Notes: generated by a model from the letters alone, not told the origin. 64,000 bases of DNA from Pseudomonas sp. P5_109 (GCF_034009455.1 NZ_CP125380.1:4911501-4975500), one strand, 5' to 3'; counted from the first letter of the stretch, positions 17,866 through 28,055 are shown. Made by a program: numbers and translations.

Positions 17866-20580
17866 TTATTGCCAGCCAAACCGGCGAATGTAGAACCCCT
17901 TCACCGCCTGGGTCAGCGCCATGTATGCCAGCAGGATCACCGGCAGGAACACGAAGTACAGCGATGGCAACGCCTGCAATTTGAAGTAGTGCGCCAGCGG
18001 TCCCATCGGCAGGAAAATCCCCACGGCCATGATCAGCCCGGTCATCACCAGCAACGGCATGGCCGCGCGGCTTTGCAGGAAGGGGATCTTCGGCGTGCGG
18101 ATCATGTGCACGATCAGGGTCTGGGTCAGCAGTCCGACCACGAACCAGCCGGACTGGAACAGGGTCTGGTGATCCGGGGTGTTGGCATCGAACACGTACC
18201 ACATCAAGGCGAACGTGGTGATGTCGAAGATCGAACTGATCGGCCCGAAGAACAGCATGAAGCGCCCGACGTCGCCCGGCTGCCAGCGCTGCGGTTGCTT
18301 GAGCATTTCCTCGTCGACGTTATCGAACGGAATGGCGATCTGCGAAATGTCGTAGAGCAGGTTCTGCACCAGCAGGTGCATCGGCAGCATCGGCAGGAAC
18401 GGGATGAACGCACTGGCCACCAGCACCGAGAAGACGTTGCCGAAGTTCGAACTGGCGGTCATCTTGATGTACTTGAGCATGTTGGCGAAGGTGCGGCGGC
18501 CTTCCAGCACGCCCTCCTCCAGCACCATCAGGCTCTTTTCCAGGAGGATGATGTCGGCTGCTTCCTTGGCGATGTCCACAGCGCTGTCCACCGAAATACC
18601 GATGTCGGCGGTGCGCAGGGCCGGGGCGTCGTTGATGCCGTCGCCCATGAAACCGACCACATGGCCGTTGCCCTTGAGCAGCCGGACGATGCGCTCCTTG
18701 TGCGAGGGAGTCAGTTTGGCGAAGACGTTGGTGGTCTCCACGGCTTTCGCCAGTTCGGCATCCGTCATGCGCTCGATGTCGTTGCCCATCAGCAGGCCTT
18801 GCTGCTCCAGGCCGACTTCGCGGCAGATCTTCGCCGTCACCCGTTCGTTGTCGCCGGTCAGCACTTTCACCGCCACGCCATGGGCGGCCAGAGCCTTGAG
18901 GGCCGGTGCGGTGCTTTCTTTCGGCGGATCGAGGAACGCTACGTAGCCGATCAACGTCAGTGCCTGCTCATCGGCCAGGCTGTAGGTGTCGCGTCCTTCG
19001 ATCATCGGCCGTGCCGCTACCGCAACCACCCGCAAGCCTTCCGCGTTGAACGCGGCCGTGACCTGGCGGATTCGCGCCAGCAGTTCTTCGGTCAGGGCTT
19101 CATCGACTTCACCGTGACGTACCCGTGAGCAGACCGCGAGCACCTCTTCCACCGCGCCCTTGCAGATCAGCAGGTGCGGTTGATCGTGCCCGGCGACCAC
19201 CACCGACATGCGTCGGCGAGTGAAGTCGAACGGGATCTCGTCAACCTTGCGAAATGCCGTGCCGACTTTCAATTCACGGTGGATTTCGACGTGTTCGAGC
19301 ACCGCCACATCCAGTAGGTTTTTCAGGCCGGTCTGGTAGTAGCTGTTGAGGTAGGCCATTTCCAGCACGTCGTCGGAATCATTGCCCCAGACATCGACGT
19401 TGCGCGCCAGGAAGATCTTGTCCTGGGTCAGGGTGCCGGTCTTGTCGGTGCACAGCACGTCCATGGCGCCGAAGTTCTGGATGGCGTCGAGACGCTTGAC
19501 GATGACTTTTTTGCGCGACAGGAACACCGCGCCCTTGGCCAGGGTCGAGGTGACGATCATCGGCAGCATTTCCGGGGTCAGGCCCACGGCAATCGACAAC
19601 GCAAACAGCAGCGCCTCGGTCCAGTCGCCTTTGGTGAAACCGTTGATGAACAACACCAGCGGTGCCATCACGAACATGAAGCGGATCAGCAGCCAGCTGA
19701 CTTTGTTGACCCCGGTCTGGAACGAAGTCGGCGCCCGGTCAGTGGCGCCGACGCGCTGGGCCAGGGCACCGAAATAGGTGCTGTTGCCAGTGGTGAGAAT
19801 CACCGCCATGGCCGTGCCGGACACCACATTGGTGCCCATGAACAGGATGTTGTCCAGGTCCAGCGGATTGAGCGTGTCGCGGTCCTGCTGGCGGGGGAAT
19901 TTTTCCACCGGCATCGATTCACCGGTCATGGCTGCCTGGCTGACGAACAGGTCCTTGGCGCTGAGCACCCGGCAATCGGCGGGAATCATGTCCCCGGCCG
20001 ACAGCACGATCAGGTCGCCTGGTACCAGTTGCTTGATCGGCAATTCGATCCGCTGCGCGCTGTGGTCCTCCACGTCCCGGCGCATCACCGTGGCGGTGTT
20101 GCTGACCATGGCCTTGAGGGCATCGGCAGCCTGGTTGGATTTGGTTTCCTGCCAGAAACGCAGCAAGGTCGACAGCACCACCATGGAGAAAATCACGATG
20201 GCGGCTTTCATGTCTTCGGTCAGCCAGGAGATCACCGCCAGCAACGTCAGCAGCAGGTTGAACGGATTCTTGTAGCAGTGCCACAGGTGCGTCCACCAGG
20301 GCAGCGGTTGTTCGTGCTCGACTTCATTGAGACCGAATTGCTCGCGCAGGGCATCGGCTTCGAACTCGCTCAAGCCGTCGGTGTGACTGCCCAGGGTGTT
20401 GAGCAATTGACCGGTGTCGCTGCCGGCAGCGGCCACCAGGGTTTGCGCCAGGGTGGGTGGGACTTCACGGCTGACCGTGGTGTCGGTGAGGGTTTCCAGC
20501 AACGCCAGGCGACGGAAGTGCCGGGCGATGTGGCGGTTACGCAGGAAACCCGCGAAGAATTCCTTGAGGGTAAGTTTCAT
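17866..20580 (-). CDS. mgtA: P-type ATPase, magnesium-translocating (MgtA/MgtB)
   Basis: 904 residues, P3B-type. Visible are the actuator motif MTGESMPVEK, the phosphorylation motif CTDKTGTLTQ (Asp near residue 380), TGDNERVTAKIC and the hinge MGDGINDAPALR. Membrane helices flank these, six of them at the C-terminus. It imports Mg2+ at the cost of ATP. The start at 20580 (MKLTLKEFF) follows AGGGGC. It is preceded by a 599-base untranslated stretch and followed by mgtC, so Mg2+-responsive control is likely. Confidence 0.93.
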   Translation of the reverse strand: MKLTLKEFFAGFLRNRHIARHFRRLALLETLTDTTVSREVPPTLAQTLVAAAGSDTGQLLNTLGSHTDGLSEFEADALREQFGLNEVEHEQPLPWWTHLWHCYKNPFNLLLTLLAVISWLTEDMKAAIVIFSMVVLSTLLRFWQETKSNQAADALKAMVSNTATVMRRDVEDHSAQRIELPIKQLVPGDLIVLSAGDMIPADCRVLSAKDLFVSQAAMTGESMPVEKFPRQQDRDTLNPLDLDNILFMGTNVVSGTAMAVILTTGNSTYFGALAQRVGATDRAPTSFQTGVNKVSWLLIRFMFVMAPLVLFINGFTKGDWTEALLFALSIAVGLTPEMLPMIVTSTLAKGAVFLSRKKVIVKRLDAIQNFGAMDVLCTDKTGTLTQDKIFLARNVDVWGNDSDDVLEMAYLNSYYQTGLKNLLDVAVLEHVEIHRELKVGTAFRKVDEIPFDFTRRRMSVVVAGHDQPHLLICKGAVEEVLAVCSRVRHGEVDEALTEELLARIRQVTAAFNAEGLRVVAVAARPMIEGRDTYSLADEQALTLIGYVAFLDPPKESTAPALKALAAHGVAVKVLTGDNERVTAKICREVGLEQQGLLMGNDIERMTDAELAKAVETTNVFAKLTPSHKERIVRLLKGNGHVVGFMGDGINDAPALRTADIGISVDSAVDIAKEAADIILLEKSLMVLEEGVLEGRRTFANMLKYIKMTASSNFGNVFSVLVASAFIPFLPMLPMHLLVQNLLYDISQIAIPFDNVDEEMLKQPQRWQPGDVGRFMLFFGPISSIFDITTFALMWYVFDANTPDHQTLFQSGWFVVGLLTQTLIVHMIRTPKIPFLQSRAAMPLLVMTGLIMAVGIFLPMGPLAHYFKLQALPSLYFVFLPVILLAYMALTQAVKGFYIRRFGWQ

Positions 20581-21032
20581 GGCTGGTGCCCCTTTGGTCA
20601 GCCGGGAAACCGTCGAGCAGGCAGGTCCACGCCGCTGCCGCCGGAACAACCGGCAAAGCAAGGCCTGGCGCGCCGGTCACGAATGACAGGCGTGTCGATA
20701 GAGCGGCGGCCACGACAAAAAGTCGAAACCACGCACTGTTCAGCGTCGATGAGAGGGACGTCGGGACACGGCCGGGACTGGCCATGAACGGGATGCCGCT
20801 GCTCGCTTGTCGGCGAGACAACGGCACAGGAGACTGCGCGTTATCTTGCCGAGAAAATGCCGGTTACCGAGACCGGCCGACAACTGTCACTCGAACAAGT
20901 ACCCACTGTGGGTCTCCGTAATGGATGAAAACGCGCGAAGCTTACGCCCCGATGTTTGCAGAGTAAACCCGTTACAAAATCTTGCCGGGGCAATCTCGGG
21001 GTTCTTCAGGAAGGGTTCAGGATTGCGAAAAA
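20581..21032 (-). other. Long region upstream of mgtA without a convincing gene
   Basis: This is about 450 bases of mixed composition between mgtA and the composite REP unit. Known mgtA leaders sense Mg2+ through an RNA or a Pro-rich leader peptide. A minus-strand frame (20537-20827) overlaps the mgtA start, but it has no good ribosome site or family match. I see no classic M-box. The stretch may hold the promoter and a leader RNA. Confidence 0.4.
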
Positions 21033-21168
21033 CTGTGGCGAGGGGGCTTGCCCCCGTTGGGGTGCGAAGCGCCCCCAAAACCCGGTTAACTCGGTTTTTC
21101 AGACAGACCGCATTCGACGGATTTGCGACTGCTGCGCAGCCGAACGGGGGCAAGCCCCCTCGCCACAA
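21033..21168. repeat. Composite 136-base inverted-repeat element
   Basis: The ends CTGTGGCGAGGGGGCTTGCC and its reverse complement bound a core with GTTGGGGTGCGAAGCG and GCGCAGCCGAACGGGGGC. Two close relatives occur at 43941-44074 and 45178-45312. It lies just beyond the pvdA stop and could act as a terminator hairpin. Confidence 0.85.
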
Positions 21169-21179
21169 GTTCACCTACG

Positions 21180-22517
21180 TCAGCTGGCCGTCGCCAACAA
21201 CAAATCCACCACCGACCGCCCATGCCCGCGATGCTTGCCGTGCTCATACAAGGAGCCGGCAATTTCATCGGCACGGATCGGCAGGATCGACAGCAAGGTG
21301 TCGCTCAGCCCGTGGCTGGCCTGGCAGAAGCCCTGCATGTAGAGACCGGCCTTGCAGCGCTCGTCGGTGATCAGTTTGTAGTTGCGATCGACCTCGAAAT
21401 CGCCCAGGTACTCCTCAAGCGGCGCCAGCAACTTGCGGTGCATCTGCCGCTCGTAACCGGTGGCCAGGACCACGGCGTCGTAGTGACGCACCGAGACTTC
21501 ACCGGTGGCGTTGTTGCGCAACAGCAGTTCGACGCCGCGCTCGTTGGCGGTGGCTTTTTCGATAGTGGTCAGGGTGTGGAACGCATGCCGGGCGATGCCC
21601 GAGACCTTCTGCCGGTAGAAGATGCCGTAGATGCGCTCGATCAGGTCGATGTCCACCACCGAATAGTTGGTGTTGTGGTACTCGTTCACCAGTCGCTCGC
21701 GCTCGCTGTCGGGCTGCTGGAACACCAGGTCAGTGAACTCCGGCGAAAACACTTCGTTGACGAAGGGGCTGTCATCGGCCGGCTTGAGTGCCGAGCCGCG
21801 CAGGATCATGTCCACCTGCACCGACGGGAAGCTGTCGTTCAGATCGATGAAGGCCTCCGCCGCGCTCTGTCCGCCACCGATGATCGCAATGCTCATCGGC
21901 TGGTTGTTCACGCACGGCTGCTTGGCCATCTGCGCCAGGTACTGGGAATGGTGGAACACCCGGCCGTCATCCTTGAGCGCCTTGAACACCTCGGGAATAC
22001 GTGGCGTGCCACCGGCGCTGACCACCACCGAACGGGTGGTGCGCACATGCTGGTGCCCGCTCGTATCGCGGGAAATCACCCGCAGCGCCTCGACCTGATG
22101 GTTGTGCAGCACCGGCTCGATGGTCAGCACTTCTTCGCCGTAACGGCTTTGCGCGGTGAACTGCCCGGCGACCCAGCGCAGGTAGTCGTTGTACTCCATG
22201 CGGCACGGATAGAAGGTGCCCAGGTTGATGAAGTCCACCAGGCGCCCGTGGGCCTTGAGATAATTGACGAACGAGTAAGGGCTGGTCGGATTGCGCAGGG
22301 TCACCAGGTCCTTGAGGAAGGAAATCTGCAACTCGCTCTGGGTCACCAGGGTGTTGCCGTGCCAGCGGTAGTCGGCCTGCTTGTCGAGAAACAGCACATC
22401 CAGATTGCCCTGGCTCGCCCCGCGCTCTTGCAGCGCGATGGCCAGTGCCAGGTTCGACGGGCCGAATCCGACGCCGATCAGGTCGTGAACGAGGGGCGAT
22501 GCAATTGCCTGTGTCAT
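21180..22517 (-). CDS. pvdA: L-ornithine N5-monooxygenase (pyoverdine)
   Basis: This 445-residue flavoprotein monooxygenase has the N-terminal FAD motif GVGFGPSNLALAIAL, the NADPH motif IAIIGGGQSAAEAF, and the C-terminal ATGY motif (VVLATGYERQMH). It hydroxylates the side-chain nitrogen of L-ornithine with O2 and NADPH. That gives hydroxyornithine for pyoverdine, matching the hydroxyornithine-type last module of the synthetase at 45339-57143. It is preceded by a perfect PvdS-type box about 100 bases upstream. The start is supported by GAGGA 9 bases upstream. Confidence 0.96.
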   Translation of the reverse strand: MTQAIASPLVHDLIGVGFGPSNLALAIALQERGASQGNLDVLFLDKQADYRWHGNTLVTQSELQISFLKDLVTLRNPTSPYSFVNYLKAHGRLVDFINLGTFYPCRMEYNDYLRWVAGQFTAQSRYGEEVLTIEPVLHNHQVEALRVISRDTSGHQHVRTTRSVVVSAGGTPRIPEVFKALKDDGRVFHHSQYLAQMAKQPCVNNQPMSIAIIGGGQSAAEAFIDLNDSFPSVQVDMILRGSALKPADDSPFVNEVFSPEFTDLVFQQPDSERERLVNEYHNTNYSVVDIDLIERIYGIFYRQKVSGIARHAFHTLTTIEKATANERGVELLLRNNATGEVSVRHYDAVVLATGYERQMHRKLLAPLEEYLGDFEVDRNYKLITDERCKAGLYMQGFCQASHGLSDTLLSILPIRADEIAGSLYEHGKHRGHGRSVVDLLLATAS

Positions 22518-22615
22518 TTCCAGTGTCCTCTGGATGTTCCCCGCAAAAGCGGGGCATTGAACCTAAGTGACCTGACAGGCCGTGGGCCGCACAACAGGTC
22601 GTCTGTTGAGTAGGA

Positions 22616-22639
22616 ACGAGGACAATGAAAAAAAATTTA
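22616..22639 (-). promoter_or_regulatory. Iron-starvation (PvdS-type) box for pvdA
   Basis: On the minus strand TAAAT and CGT are separated by exactly 16 bases, the recognition pattern of PvdS-family sigma factors. It lies about 100 bases upstream of the pvdA start. Confidence 0.85.
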
Positions 22640-22650
22640 GCCGTGCGGGC

Positions 22651-23133
22651 TCAGTGGGCATCCCACTGTCGCATTCGTATACGGCAATGCTTCATGGCAT
22701 TAACAATGTGCTTTTCGACCAGGGCCTTGGAAATACCCAGTTGCCCGGCGATTTCCGAATGGGACAGCCCCTCGATCTTGCGCAGCAGAAAGCTCTCGCG
22801 GCACAGCCGTGGCAGTTCCGCCAGGGCACGCTGGAGCATGTCCAGGCGCTGGCCGTGATCGAGGGCCTTGTGCGGCGAAGGCGTGAAACAGCTTTCTTCG
22901 CTATCGAGTACGTCCAGCGGCTCGGCGCGCCGCAAGGCATTGCGCCGGTGGTCATCGACGACCAGGTTCAGAGCGGTGCGATAAAGGAATGCCCGGGGCT
23001 GCTCGATCGGCGTCTCGCTGGAACGCTCCAGGACCCGCAGGTAAGCGTCATGCACCACATCTTCGGCCACCTGACGGTTGCCCAGCCTGGCGTTCAGGAA
23101 ACACACCAGCTCACGATAGTAGTTTTCCAACAT
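22651..23133 (-). CDS. fpvI: ECF sigma factor, FpvI-like
   Basis: 160 residues from MLENYYRELVCFLNARLG. Region 2 (AEDVVHDAYLRVLER, PRAFLYRTALNLVVDDHRR) and region 4 (LPRLCRESFLLRKIEGLSHSEIAGQLGISKALVEKHI) are clear, of the iron-starvation FecI/PvdS/FpvI group. Placement beside pvdA and pvdR fits FpvI, which drives fpvA when the FpvA signalling domain is occupied. PvdS is the alternative, but PvdS genes usually lie elsewhere. No anti-sigma gene (fpvR) is next to it. A farther in-frame start at 23217 seems less likely. Confidence 0.82.
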   Translation of the reverse strand: MLENYYRELVCFLNARLGNRQVAEDVVHDAYLRVLERSSETPIEQPRAFLYRTALNLVVDDHRRNALRRAEPLDVLDSEESCFTPSPHKALDHGQRLDMLQRALAELPRLCRESFLLRKIEGLSHSEIAGQLGISKALVEKHIVNAMKHCRIRMRQWDAH

Positions 23134-23232
23134 GACTCCCGTCCGCACGGGGGTGCGGTTTCTGTCCTTGAGCCCTTTGTGCCAGCGTTGAAATAAACGG
23201 TGGCACGATAGTGGCAATTCGTATCGCGTAAT

Positions 23233-23251
23233 TTATAGTAATTCTCATATA
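23233..23251 (-). promoter_or_regulatory. Weak candidate Fur box upstream of the FpvI-like gene
   Basis: The A/T-rich minus-strand stretch ATGAGAATTACTAT matches 11 of 14 positions of the right part of the 19-base Fur consensus, but its left end does not fit. It lies about 100 bases upstream of the sigma-factor start, where Fur control would be expected. Confidence 0.3.
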
Positions 23252-23297
23252 GATTTAAAGTACCGCGTCGCCTTGCCCGATAAATAGTCGTGAACTA

Positions 23298-23400
23298 TGT
23301 GGGAGCGAGCTTGCTCGCGATGGGCGTGAACGATGATGCGTACTTTCTAATTTAACGCGTCGTCCTTGCGGCCATCGCGAGCAAGCTCGCTCCTACAGTG
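23298..23400. repeat. REP pair between fpvI and pvdR promoters
   Basis: GTGGGAGCGAGCTTGCTCGCGATGG and its inverted partner CCATCGCGAGCAAGCTCGCTCCTAC bracket about 50 bases, between the divergent sigma-factor gene and the pvdR promoter. This is the GAGCGAGC variant of the repeat. Confidence 0.9.
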
Positions 23401-23415
23401 GTTTGTGTTGTCGGC

Positions 23416-23439
23416 TAAATTCTCTGCTCCGTTCAACGT
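23416..23439 (+). promoter_or_regulatory. Iron-starvation (PvdS-type) box for pvdRT-opmQ
   Basis: TAAAT-N16-CGT is an exact match, 68 bases before the pvdR start at 23507. It implies that the efflux operon is switched on with pyoverdine synthesis. Confidence 0.85.
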
Positions 23440-23506
23440 CTACAGGACAGCTTCCCGTCTCTGCGCCGCTCAACGACGGGCCGATATCCTTTGGCCGGAA
23501 CCCTGC

Positions 23507-24679
23507 ATGAAACGTCCCCGACAGACCCGACGCGCCCTGCTCGCAGCACTTTGCCTGATCCCTGTAGTTGCCGTCGCCGCCTGGCAGTTCATCCCGCCGG
23601 GCCGCGACCAGTTCGCCACCGTCCAGGTCAGCCGCGCCGACATCGAAAGCAGCGTCACGGCATTGGGCACCCTGCAACCGCGGCGCTATGTCGACGTCGG
23701 CGCCCAGGCCTCCGGGCAGATCCACAAGATCCACGTGGAAGTCGGTGACGTGGTCAAGGAAGGCCAGTTGCTGGTGGAGATCGATCCGTCCACGCAACAG
23801 GCCAAACTCGATGCCGGGCGGTTCTCCATCGAAAACCTCAAGGCGCAGCTGCAGGAACAACGGGCGCAACACGAACTGGCCCGGCAGAAATACCAGCGCC
23901 AACAGAACCTCGCCGCTGGCGGTGCCACCCGTGATGAAGACGTGCAGACCGCCCAGGCTGAATTGCGCGTGACCCAGGCGCGCATCGACATGTTCCAGGC
24001 ACAGATCCGCCAGGCCGAAGCCAGCCTGCGCAGCGATCAGGCGGAGCTCGGCTACACGCGGATTTATGCCCCCATGGCCGGCACCGTGGTCGCGCTGGAT
24101 GCCCGTGAAGGCCAGACCCTCAACGCCCAGCAGCAGACGCCGCTGATCCTGCGCATCGCCAAGCTGTCGCCCATGACCGTATGGGCCGAGGTCTCGGAGG
24201 CCGACATCGGCCACGTCAAACCCGGCATGCACGCCTGGTTCACCACCCTGAGCGGCGGCACCCGGCGCTGGACCAGCACCGTGCGGCAGATCCTTCCCGT
24301 CCCGCCCAAACCGCTGGACCAGACCAGCCAGGGCGGTGGCAGCCCCGCCAGCACCAGCAAAAGCGGGAGTGCCCGCGTGGTGCTGTACACCGTGTTGCTG
24401 GACGTCGACAACGCCGACAACGCGCTGATGGCGGAAATGACCACCCAGGTGTTTTTCGTCGCCAACCAGGCGCAGAACGTGCTCACCGCGCCGATCGCCG
24501 CCCTCCAGGCGGGCGCGCAGCCAGACCTGCAGACCGCACAAGTGGTCGCCAGCAATGGCCGCATCGAACAGCGCAACGTGCGCACCGGCATCAGTGACCG
24601 CCTGCGGGTGCAGATCCTCGATGGCCTGCAAGAAGGCGATCACCTGTTGATCGGCCCGGTCGACGGGAGTGACGGCTGA
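23507..24679 (+). CDS. pvdR: Pyoverdine efflux periplasmic adaptor (MacA-like)
   Basis: 390 residues: one N-terminal membrane segment (LLAALCLIPVVAVAAWQF), then the MacA-type adaptor order. The lipoyl half-motifs VDVGAQASGQIHKIHVEVGD and LGYTRIYAPMAGTVVALDAREGQTL flank a coiled hairpin (about 95-185), followed by the beta-barrel domain. PvdR links PvdT to OpmQ in the tripartite pump that secretes new pyoverdine and recycles it after iron release. It is followed directly (TGAATG) by pvdT. The start at 23507 has only a weak ribosome site (GGAAC). Confidence 0.93.
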   Translation: MKRPRQTRRALLAALCLIPVVAVAAWQFIPPGRDQFATVQVSRADIESSVTALGTLQPRRYVDVGAQASGQIHKIHVEVGDVVKEGQLLVEIDPSTQQAKLDAGRFSIENLKAQLQEQRAQHELARQKYQRQQNLAAGGATRDEDVQTAQAELRVTQARIDMFQAQIRQAEASLRSDQAELGYTRIYAPMAGTVVALDAREGQTLNAQQQTPLILRIAKLSPMTVWAEVSEADIGHVKPGMHAWFTTLSGGTRRWTSTVRQILPVPPKPLDQTSQGGGSPASTSKSGSARVVLYTVLLDVDNADNALMAEMTTQVFFVANQAQNVLTAPIAALQAGAQPDLQTAQVVASNGRIEQRNVRTGISDRLRVQILDGLQEGDHLLIGPVDGSDG

Positions 24680-26653
24680 ATGCTGACGCCCCTGATCGAC
24701 CTTTCGGACATCCGCAAAGCCTACGGCGGTGGCGACGCGCCTGAAGTTCACGTGTTGCGCGGCATCGACCTGTCGATCCATGCCGGTGAGTTCGTGGCGA
24801 TTGTCGGCGCTTCCGGTTCCGGCAAATCGACGCTGATGAACATCCTCGGCTGCCTCGACCGCCCGACCTCGGGCGAATACCGCTTCGCCGGGGAAAACGT
24901 CGCCGCCCTGGACAGTGACGAACTGGCCTGGCTGCGTCGCGAAGCCTTCGGTTTCGTGTTCCAGGGCTATCACCTGATTCCGTCGGGTTCGGCCCAGGAG
25001 AACGTCGAGATGCCGGCCATCTATGCCGGCACCCCCGCCGCCGAACGCCACGCCCGCGCCGCCGCCCTGCTCGACCGCCTTGGCCTGGCTTCGCGCACCG
25101 GCAACCGTCCGCATCAGCTCTCCGGCGGTCAGCAGCAACGGGTGTCGATTGCCCGCGCGCTGATGAACGGCGGCCACATCATTCTTGCCGACGAACCCAC
25201 CGGCGCCCTCGACAGCCACAGCGGCGCCGAGGTCATGGCCTTGCTCGACGAACTGGCGAGCCAGGGTCACGTGGTGATCCTCATCACCCATGACCGCGAA
25301 GTGGCGGCCCGGGCCAAACGCATCATCGAGATTCGCGACGGCGAGATCATCAGCGACAGTGCCCGGGACAATCCCGCCGCGCAAAACTCGGCCAACCCCG
25401 GCGCCCTGCAAGCCGTCGATTTGCGCAAGCGCCTGAGCGAGGGCGCCGAAGCCACCGGCGCCTGGAAAGGCGAACTGGTCGATGCCGTGCACGCAGCGTG
25501 GCGGGTGATGTGGATCAACAAGTTCCGCACCGCGCTGACCCTGCTCGGGATCATCATCGGCGTGGCCTCGGTGGTGGTGATGCTGGCCGTGGGCGAAGGC
25601 AGCAAGCGCCAGGTGATGGCGCAGATGGGCGCGTTCGGTTCCAACATCATTTACCTCAGCGGCTCGGCGCCCAACCCGCGCACGCCGATGGGCATCGTCA
25701 CCCTCGATGAGGTCGCGGCGATTGCAAGCTTGCCGCAAGTGACGCGGATCATGCCGGTGATTGGCCAGGAAGCCGGGGTGCGCTTTGGCAACCTCGACCA
25801 TTTGAGTTATGTCGGCGGCAATGACACCAATTTTCCGACGATCTTCAACTGGCCGGTGGTCGAAGGCAGCTACTTCACCCACGCCGACGAACAAAACGCT
25901 GCGGCGGTCGCGGTGATCGGGCACAAGGTGCGGACCAAGCTGCTCAAGGACGTGGCCAACCCGATCGGCCAGTACATCCTGATCGAAAACGTACCCTTCC
26001 AGGTGGTCGGCGTGCTCGCCGAAAAAGGCGCCAGCTCCGGCGACTCCGACAGCGACGACCGCATCGCCATCCCCTACTCCGCCGCGAGCGTGCGCCTGTT
26101 CGGCACGCACAATCCGGAGTACATCGCCATCGCCGCCGCGGACGCGCGCAAGGTCAAGGAAACCGAAAAAGCCATCGAGCAACTGATGCTGCGCCTGCAC
26201 GACGGCAAGCACGATTTCGAACTGACCAACAACGCGGCGATGATCCAGGCCGAGGCCCGCACGCAAAACACCCTGTCGCTGATGCTCGGCTCGATTGCGG
26301 CGATTTCGCTGCTGGTGGGCGGGATCGGCGTGATGAACATCATGCTCATGACCGTGCGCGAACGGACCCGCGAGATCGGCATCCGCATGGCCACCGGCGC
26401 CCGCCAGCGCGACATCCTGCGCCAGTTCCTCACCGAAGCGGTGATGCTCTCGGTGGTGGGCGGCCTCACCGGTATCGCCCTGGCGCTGATCGTCGGAGGC
26501 GTGCTGATTTTCAGCGAAGTGGCTGTCGCGTTCTCCCTGATAGCGGTGCTGGGCGCCTTCGGCTGCGCCCTGGTCACCGGTGTCGTTTTCGGCTACATGC
26601 CGGCCCGCAAAGCTGCCCGACTCGACCCGGTCACGGCCCTTACCAGTGAATGA
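24680..26653 (+). CDS. pvdT: Pyoverdine efflux ABC transporter (MacB-like)
   Basis: 657 residues. The N-terminal ATPase has Walker [10 protein letters not shown], signature [15 protein letters not shown] and Walker [14 protein letters not shown]. It is followed by the MacB membrane part: one helix near residue 285, a large periplasmic domain, and three C-terminal helices with the motif [19 protein letters not shown]. It powers the PvdRT-OpmQ pump in the inner membrane. It starts right after the pvdR stop. Confidence 0.95.
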   Translation: MLTPLIDLSDIRKAYGGGDAPEVHVLRGIDLSIHAGEFVAIVGASGSGKSTLMNILGCLDRPTSGEYRFAGENVAALDSDELAWLRREAFGFVFQGYHLIPSGSAQENVEMPAIYAGTPAAERHARAAALLDRLGLASRTGNRPHQLSGGQQQRVSIARALMNGGHIILADEPTGALDSHSGAEVMALLDELASQGHVVILITHDREVAARAKRIIEIRDGEIISDSARDNPAAQNSANPGALQAVDLRKRLSEGAEATGAWKGELVDAVHAAWRVMWINKFRTALTLLGIIIGVASVVVMLAVGEGSKRQVMAQMGAFGSNIIYLSGSAPNPRTPMGIVTLDEVAAIASLPQVTRIMPVIGQEAGVRFGNLDHLSYVGGNDTNFPTIFNWPVVEGSYFTHADEQNAAAVAVIGHKVRTKLLKDVANPIGQYILIENVPFQVVGVLAEKGASSGDSDSDDRIAIPYSAASVRLFGTHNPEYIAIAAADARKVKETEKAIEQLMLRLHDGKHDFELTNNAAMIQAEARTQNTLSLMLGSIAAISLLVGGIGVMNIMLMTVRERTREIGIRMATGARQRDILRQFLTEAVMLSVVGGLTGIALALIVGGVLIFSEVAVAFSLIAVLGAFGCALVTGVVFGYMPARKAARLDPVTALTSE

Positions 26654-26660
26654 TCTATCC

Positions 26661-28055
26661 ATGAAGCCGACACTCAGTGTGTTAACCCTGTGCCTGCTGC
26701 TCGGCGCCTGCGGCAGCCCGGCCCAGCGCCCCGACAGCGGCATCCGGCCGCCGGCCGCCTGGCAATCGCCGCACACCGCAGGCGCCGCCCATGACAATCA
26801 GCAGTGGTGGAACCGCTTCGGCAGCCCGCAACTGGGTCGCCTGATCGAACAGGCACGGCTTGGCAGTTACGATCTGGCCGCGGCCATCGCGAGAGTGCGC
26901 CAGGCCCAGGCCGATACGGTGATTGCCGGCGGTTCGCAACTGCCGGAGGTCAAGGCCGGGGTCAACGCCAATCGCCAGAAACTGCTGCGCGGCAACGGCT
27001 ACAGTCAGCTCGATGCCGACAGCGATAACGACGCCGTCGACTACTTCACGGCGAACCTTACCGCCAGCTACGAAATCGATTTCTGGGGTGGCCAGCGGGC
27101 CGGCCGCGACCGCGCGCAAATCAGCCTGAAAGCCAGCGAGTTCGATCAGGCCACCGTGGAATTGACCTTGCTCAGTGGCGTGGCCAACGGCTATGCGCAA
27201 ACCTTGTCGTTGCAGGAGCAGGGCCGCATCGCCAAGTTGAACCTGGCCAACGCCCAGAGCGTGCTGAAACTGGTGCAGACCCGTTTCGATTCGGGCTCGG
27301 CCACGGCCCTTGAACTGGCCCAGCAAAAAAGCCTGGTGGCAGCGCAGCAACGCCAGCTGCCGCTGGTGCAGCAACAGGCCGAGGATGCGCGAATCAGCCT
27401 CGCCACCCTGCTCGGCCGACCGGTTCAGGCGCTGTCGCTGGGTCAGGAACGCTTCGATCAACTGACCTGGCCCGCCATCGACGCCGGCGTGCCCAGCCAG
27501 TTGCTCAGCCGCCGTCCGGACATTGCCCGGGCCGAGGCGCAACTGGCCGCCGCCCAAGCCGACGTCACCGTCGCCCGTGCCGCGATGCTGCCGACTGTGA
27601 CCCTCACCGCCGAAATCGGCTCCGGCGCCGACCGGGCCGACGATATTCTGCGCAGCCCCTTCTACAACCTCACCGCCGGACTGCTCGCGCCGGTGTTCAA
27701 CAACGGCCGCCTCGGTGCCCAGCGCGACAAGGCCACGGCGCGCCAGGAAGAACTGCTGGAGACCTATCGCGGCGCGATCATCAATGGCTTCGCCGACGTC
27801 GAAAAAGCCCTCAACAGCATTCGCGGGCTGGATCAACAGCGCGGCTGGCAGAGTGAAGAACTGAGCCAGGCACAGACTGCGTTCAACATCGCGCAAAGCC
27901 GCTACCAGGCTGGGGCGGAGGATCTGCTGACAGTGCTGGAGACGCAGCGCACGCTGTATGCGGCGCAGGATTTGAATGTGCAACTGCGGTTGTCGCGCAT
28001 GCAGGCGAGTATTGCGTTGTACAAGGCGTTGGGTGGGGGGTGGCAGGTTTTGTAG
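26661..28055 (+). CDS. opmQ: Outer-membrane efflux lipoprotein of the pyoverdine pump
   Basis: 464 residues. The lipobox LLGAC places the acylated Cys at residue 17. Two TolC/NodT-type repeats follow (about 55-240 and 260-455; QLLSRRPDIARAEAQLAAAQADVTVARAAMLPTV is typical). It forms the outer-membrane channel of PvdRT-OpmQ. It begins 7 bases after the pvdT stop. Confidence 0.94.
   Translation: MKPTLSVLTLCLLLGACGSPAQRPDSGIRPPAAWQSPHTAGAAHDNQQWWNRFGSPQLGRLIEQARLGSYDLAAAIARVRQAQADTVIAGGSQLPEVKAGVNANRQKLLRGNGYSQLDADSDNDAVDYFTANLTASYEIDFWGGQRAGRDRAQISLKASEFDQATVELTLLSGVANGYAQTLSLQEQGRIAKLNLANAQSVLKLVQTRFDSGSATALELAQQKSLVAAQQRQLPLVQQQAEDARISLATLLGRPVQALSLGQERFDQLTWPAIDAGVPSQLLSRRPDIARAEAQLAAAQADVTVARAAMLPTVTLTAEIGSGADRADDILRSPFYNLTAGLLAPVFNNGRLGAQRDKATARQEELLETYRGAIINGFADVEKALNSIRGLDQQRGWQSEELSQAQTAFNIAQSRYQAGAEDLLTVLETQRTLYAAQDLNVQLRLSRMQASIALYKALGGGWQVL

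Noticed and set aside
20537..20827. Possible leader peptide gene upstream of mgtA
   Set aside because: The frame overlaps the mgtA start, lacks a good ribosome site, and is not Pro/acid-rich like known mgtA leader peptides.
23393..26797. A 1134-codon minus-strand frame opposite pvdR and pvdT
   Set aside because: Shadow of the MacA/MacB-type genes, whose motifs are intact on the plus strand; the translation is rich in His, Gly, Asp and Arg without recognisable domains.
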